Assembly (NCBI RefSeq): GCF_018207095.1
Contig: NZ_QOCZ01000096.1
Span: 1 to 42,518 of the forward strand
Direction: 5' to 3'
Source of the DNA: Nocardiopsis sp. MG754419
GTDB taxonomy: Bacteria; Actinomycetota; Actinomycetes; Streptosporangiales; Streptosporangiaceae
Length of the DNA: 42,518 nt
Under the pieces are notes generated by a model, which searched no databases, was not told the DNA's origin, and was given only the letters and a program-made list of their open reading frames with translations. Below, one piece after another: positions 42,501 to 42,518 of this stretch. Position numbers and translations under genes: made by a program. How positions within the stretch are numbered: position 1 is the stretch's first letter; each line of letters starts with the position of its first letter.

Positions 42501-42518
42501 TGGGGGTCCGGTCGGTGA

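Overview
The window is very G+C-rich chromosomal DNA from a filamentous-type actinobacterium. The best guess is the Streptosporangiales, perhaps a Nocardiopsis-like genus. This rests on gene content (a complete Cvn 'conservon', an EF-G2 paralogue, GuaB1, a DprE1/DprE2/UbiA cluster), on GTG/TTG starts and on codon bias; no rRNA or other marker gene is present to fix the taxonomy. I found no phage, insertion sequence, CRISPR array, tRNA or rRNA.

Layout. 0.25-3.4 kb: a kdpD-kdpE two-component pair with no kdpFABC in view. 3.5-7.8 kb: an APH(6)/hydroxyurea-type kinase, a CbiX-like protein lacking its active-site histidines, an adenylyltransferase-type nucleotidyltransferase and a peptide deformylase. 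8.3-9.2 kb: a secreted coiled-coil protein with a LAS-type peptidase-like C-terminus. 9.3-13.2 kb: a minus-strand run of a CPBP protease with a 300-residue Pro/Gly tail, an alpha/beta hydrolase and an MFS permease. 13.4-18.5 kb: EF-G2, then a minus-strand M20 amidohydrolase (with a long disordered tail) and M48 protease pair. 19-23.9 kb: acyltransferase-3, CDP-alcohol phosphatidyltransferase, GuaB1 and endonuclease V, separated by strong hairpin terminators. 24.3-29.4 kb: M23 peptidase, then an operon of a degenerate ABC ATPase, a YhgE/Pip membrane protein and a TetR regulator with a palindromic operator in front, then a DUF3592 protein. 29.5-30.6 kb: a VanZ/RDD-like membrane protein. 31.2-35.3 kb: conservon cvnA-B-C-D. 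35.6-39 kb: an MpaB/rubber-oxygenase-family protein, a truncated second copy of its start, and a divergent TetR/DHA2-MFS pair with an operator. 39.2-42.4 kb: dprE2-dprE1-ubiA, the decaprenylphosphoryl-arabinose pathway.

The clearest undescribed signal is a dispersed intergenic repeat of about 146 bp. Two near-identical tandem copies lie at 24.0-24.3 kb, one diverged copy at 30.65-30.79 kb, a fragment at 20.2 kb and a possible remnant at 7.8 kb. Its central hairpin is kept by compensatory base changes between copies, which points to selection on an RNA or DNA structure.

A second theme is loss of catalytic residues in otherwise well-preserved genes: KdpD Walker A Lys to Thr, the ABC ATPase (Walker A, signature, Walker B and H-loop all altered), CPBP first Glu to Gly, and CbiX His to Asp. 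DprE1 has Ala at the position of the benzothiazinone-reactive cysteine.
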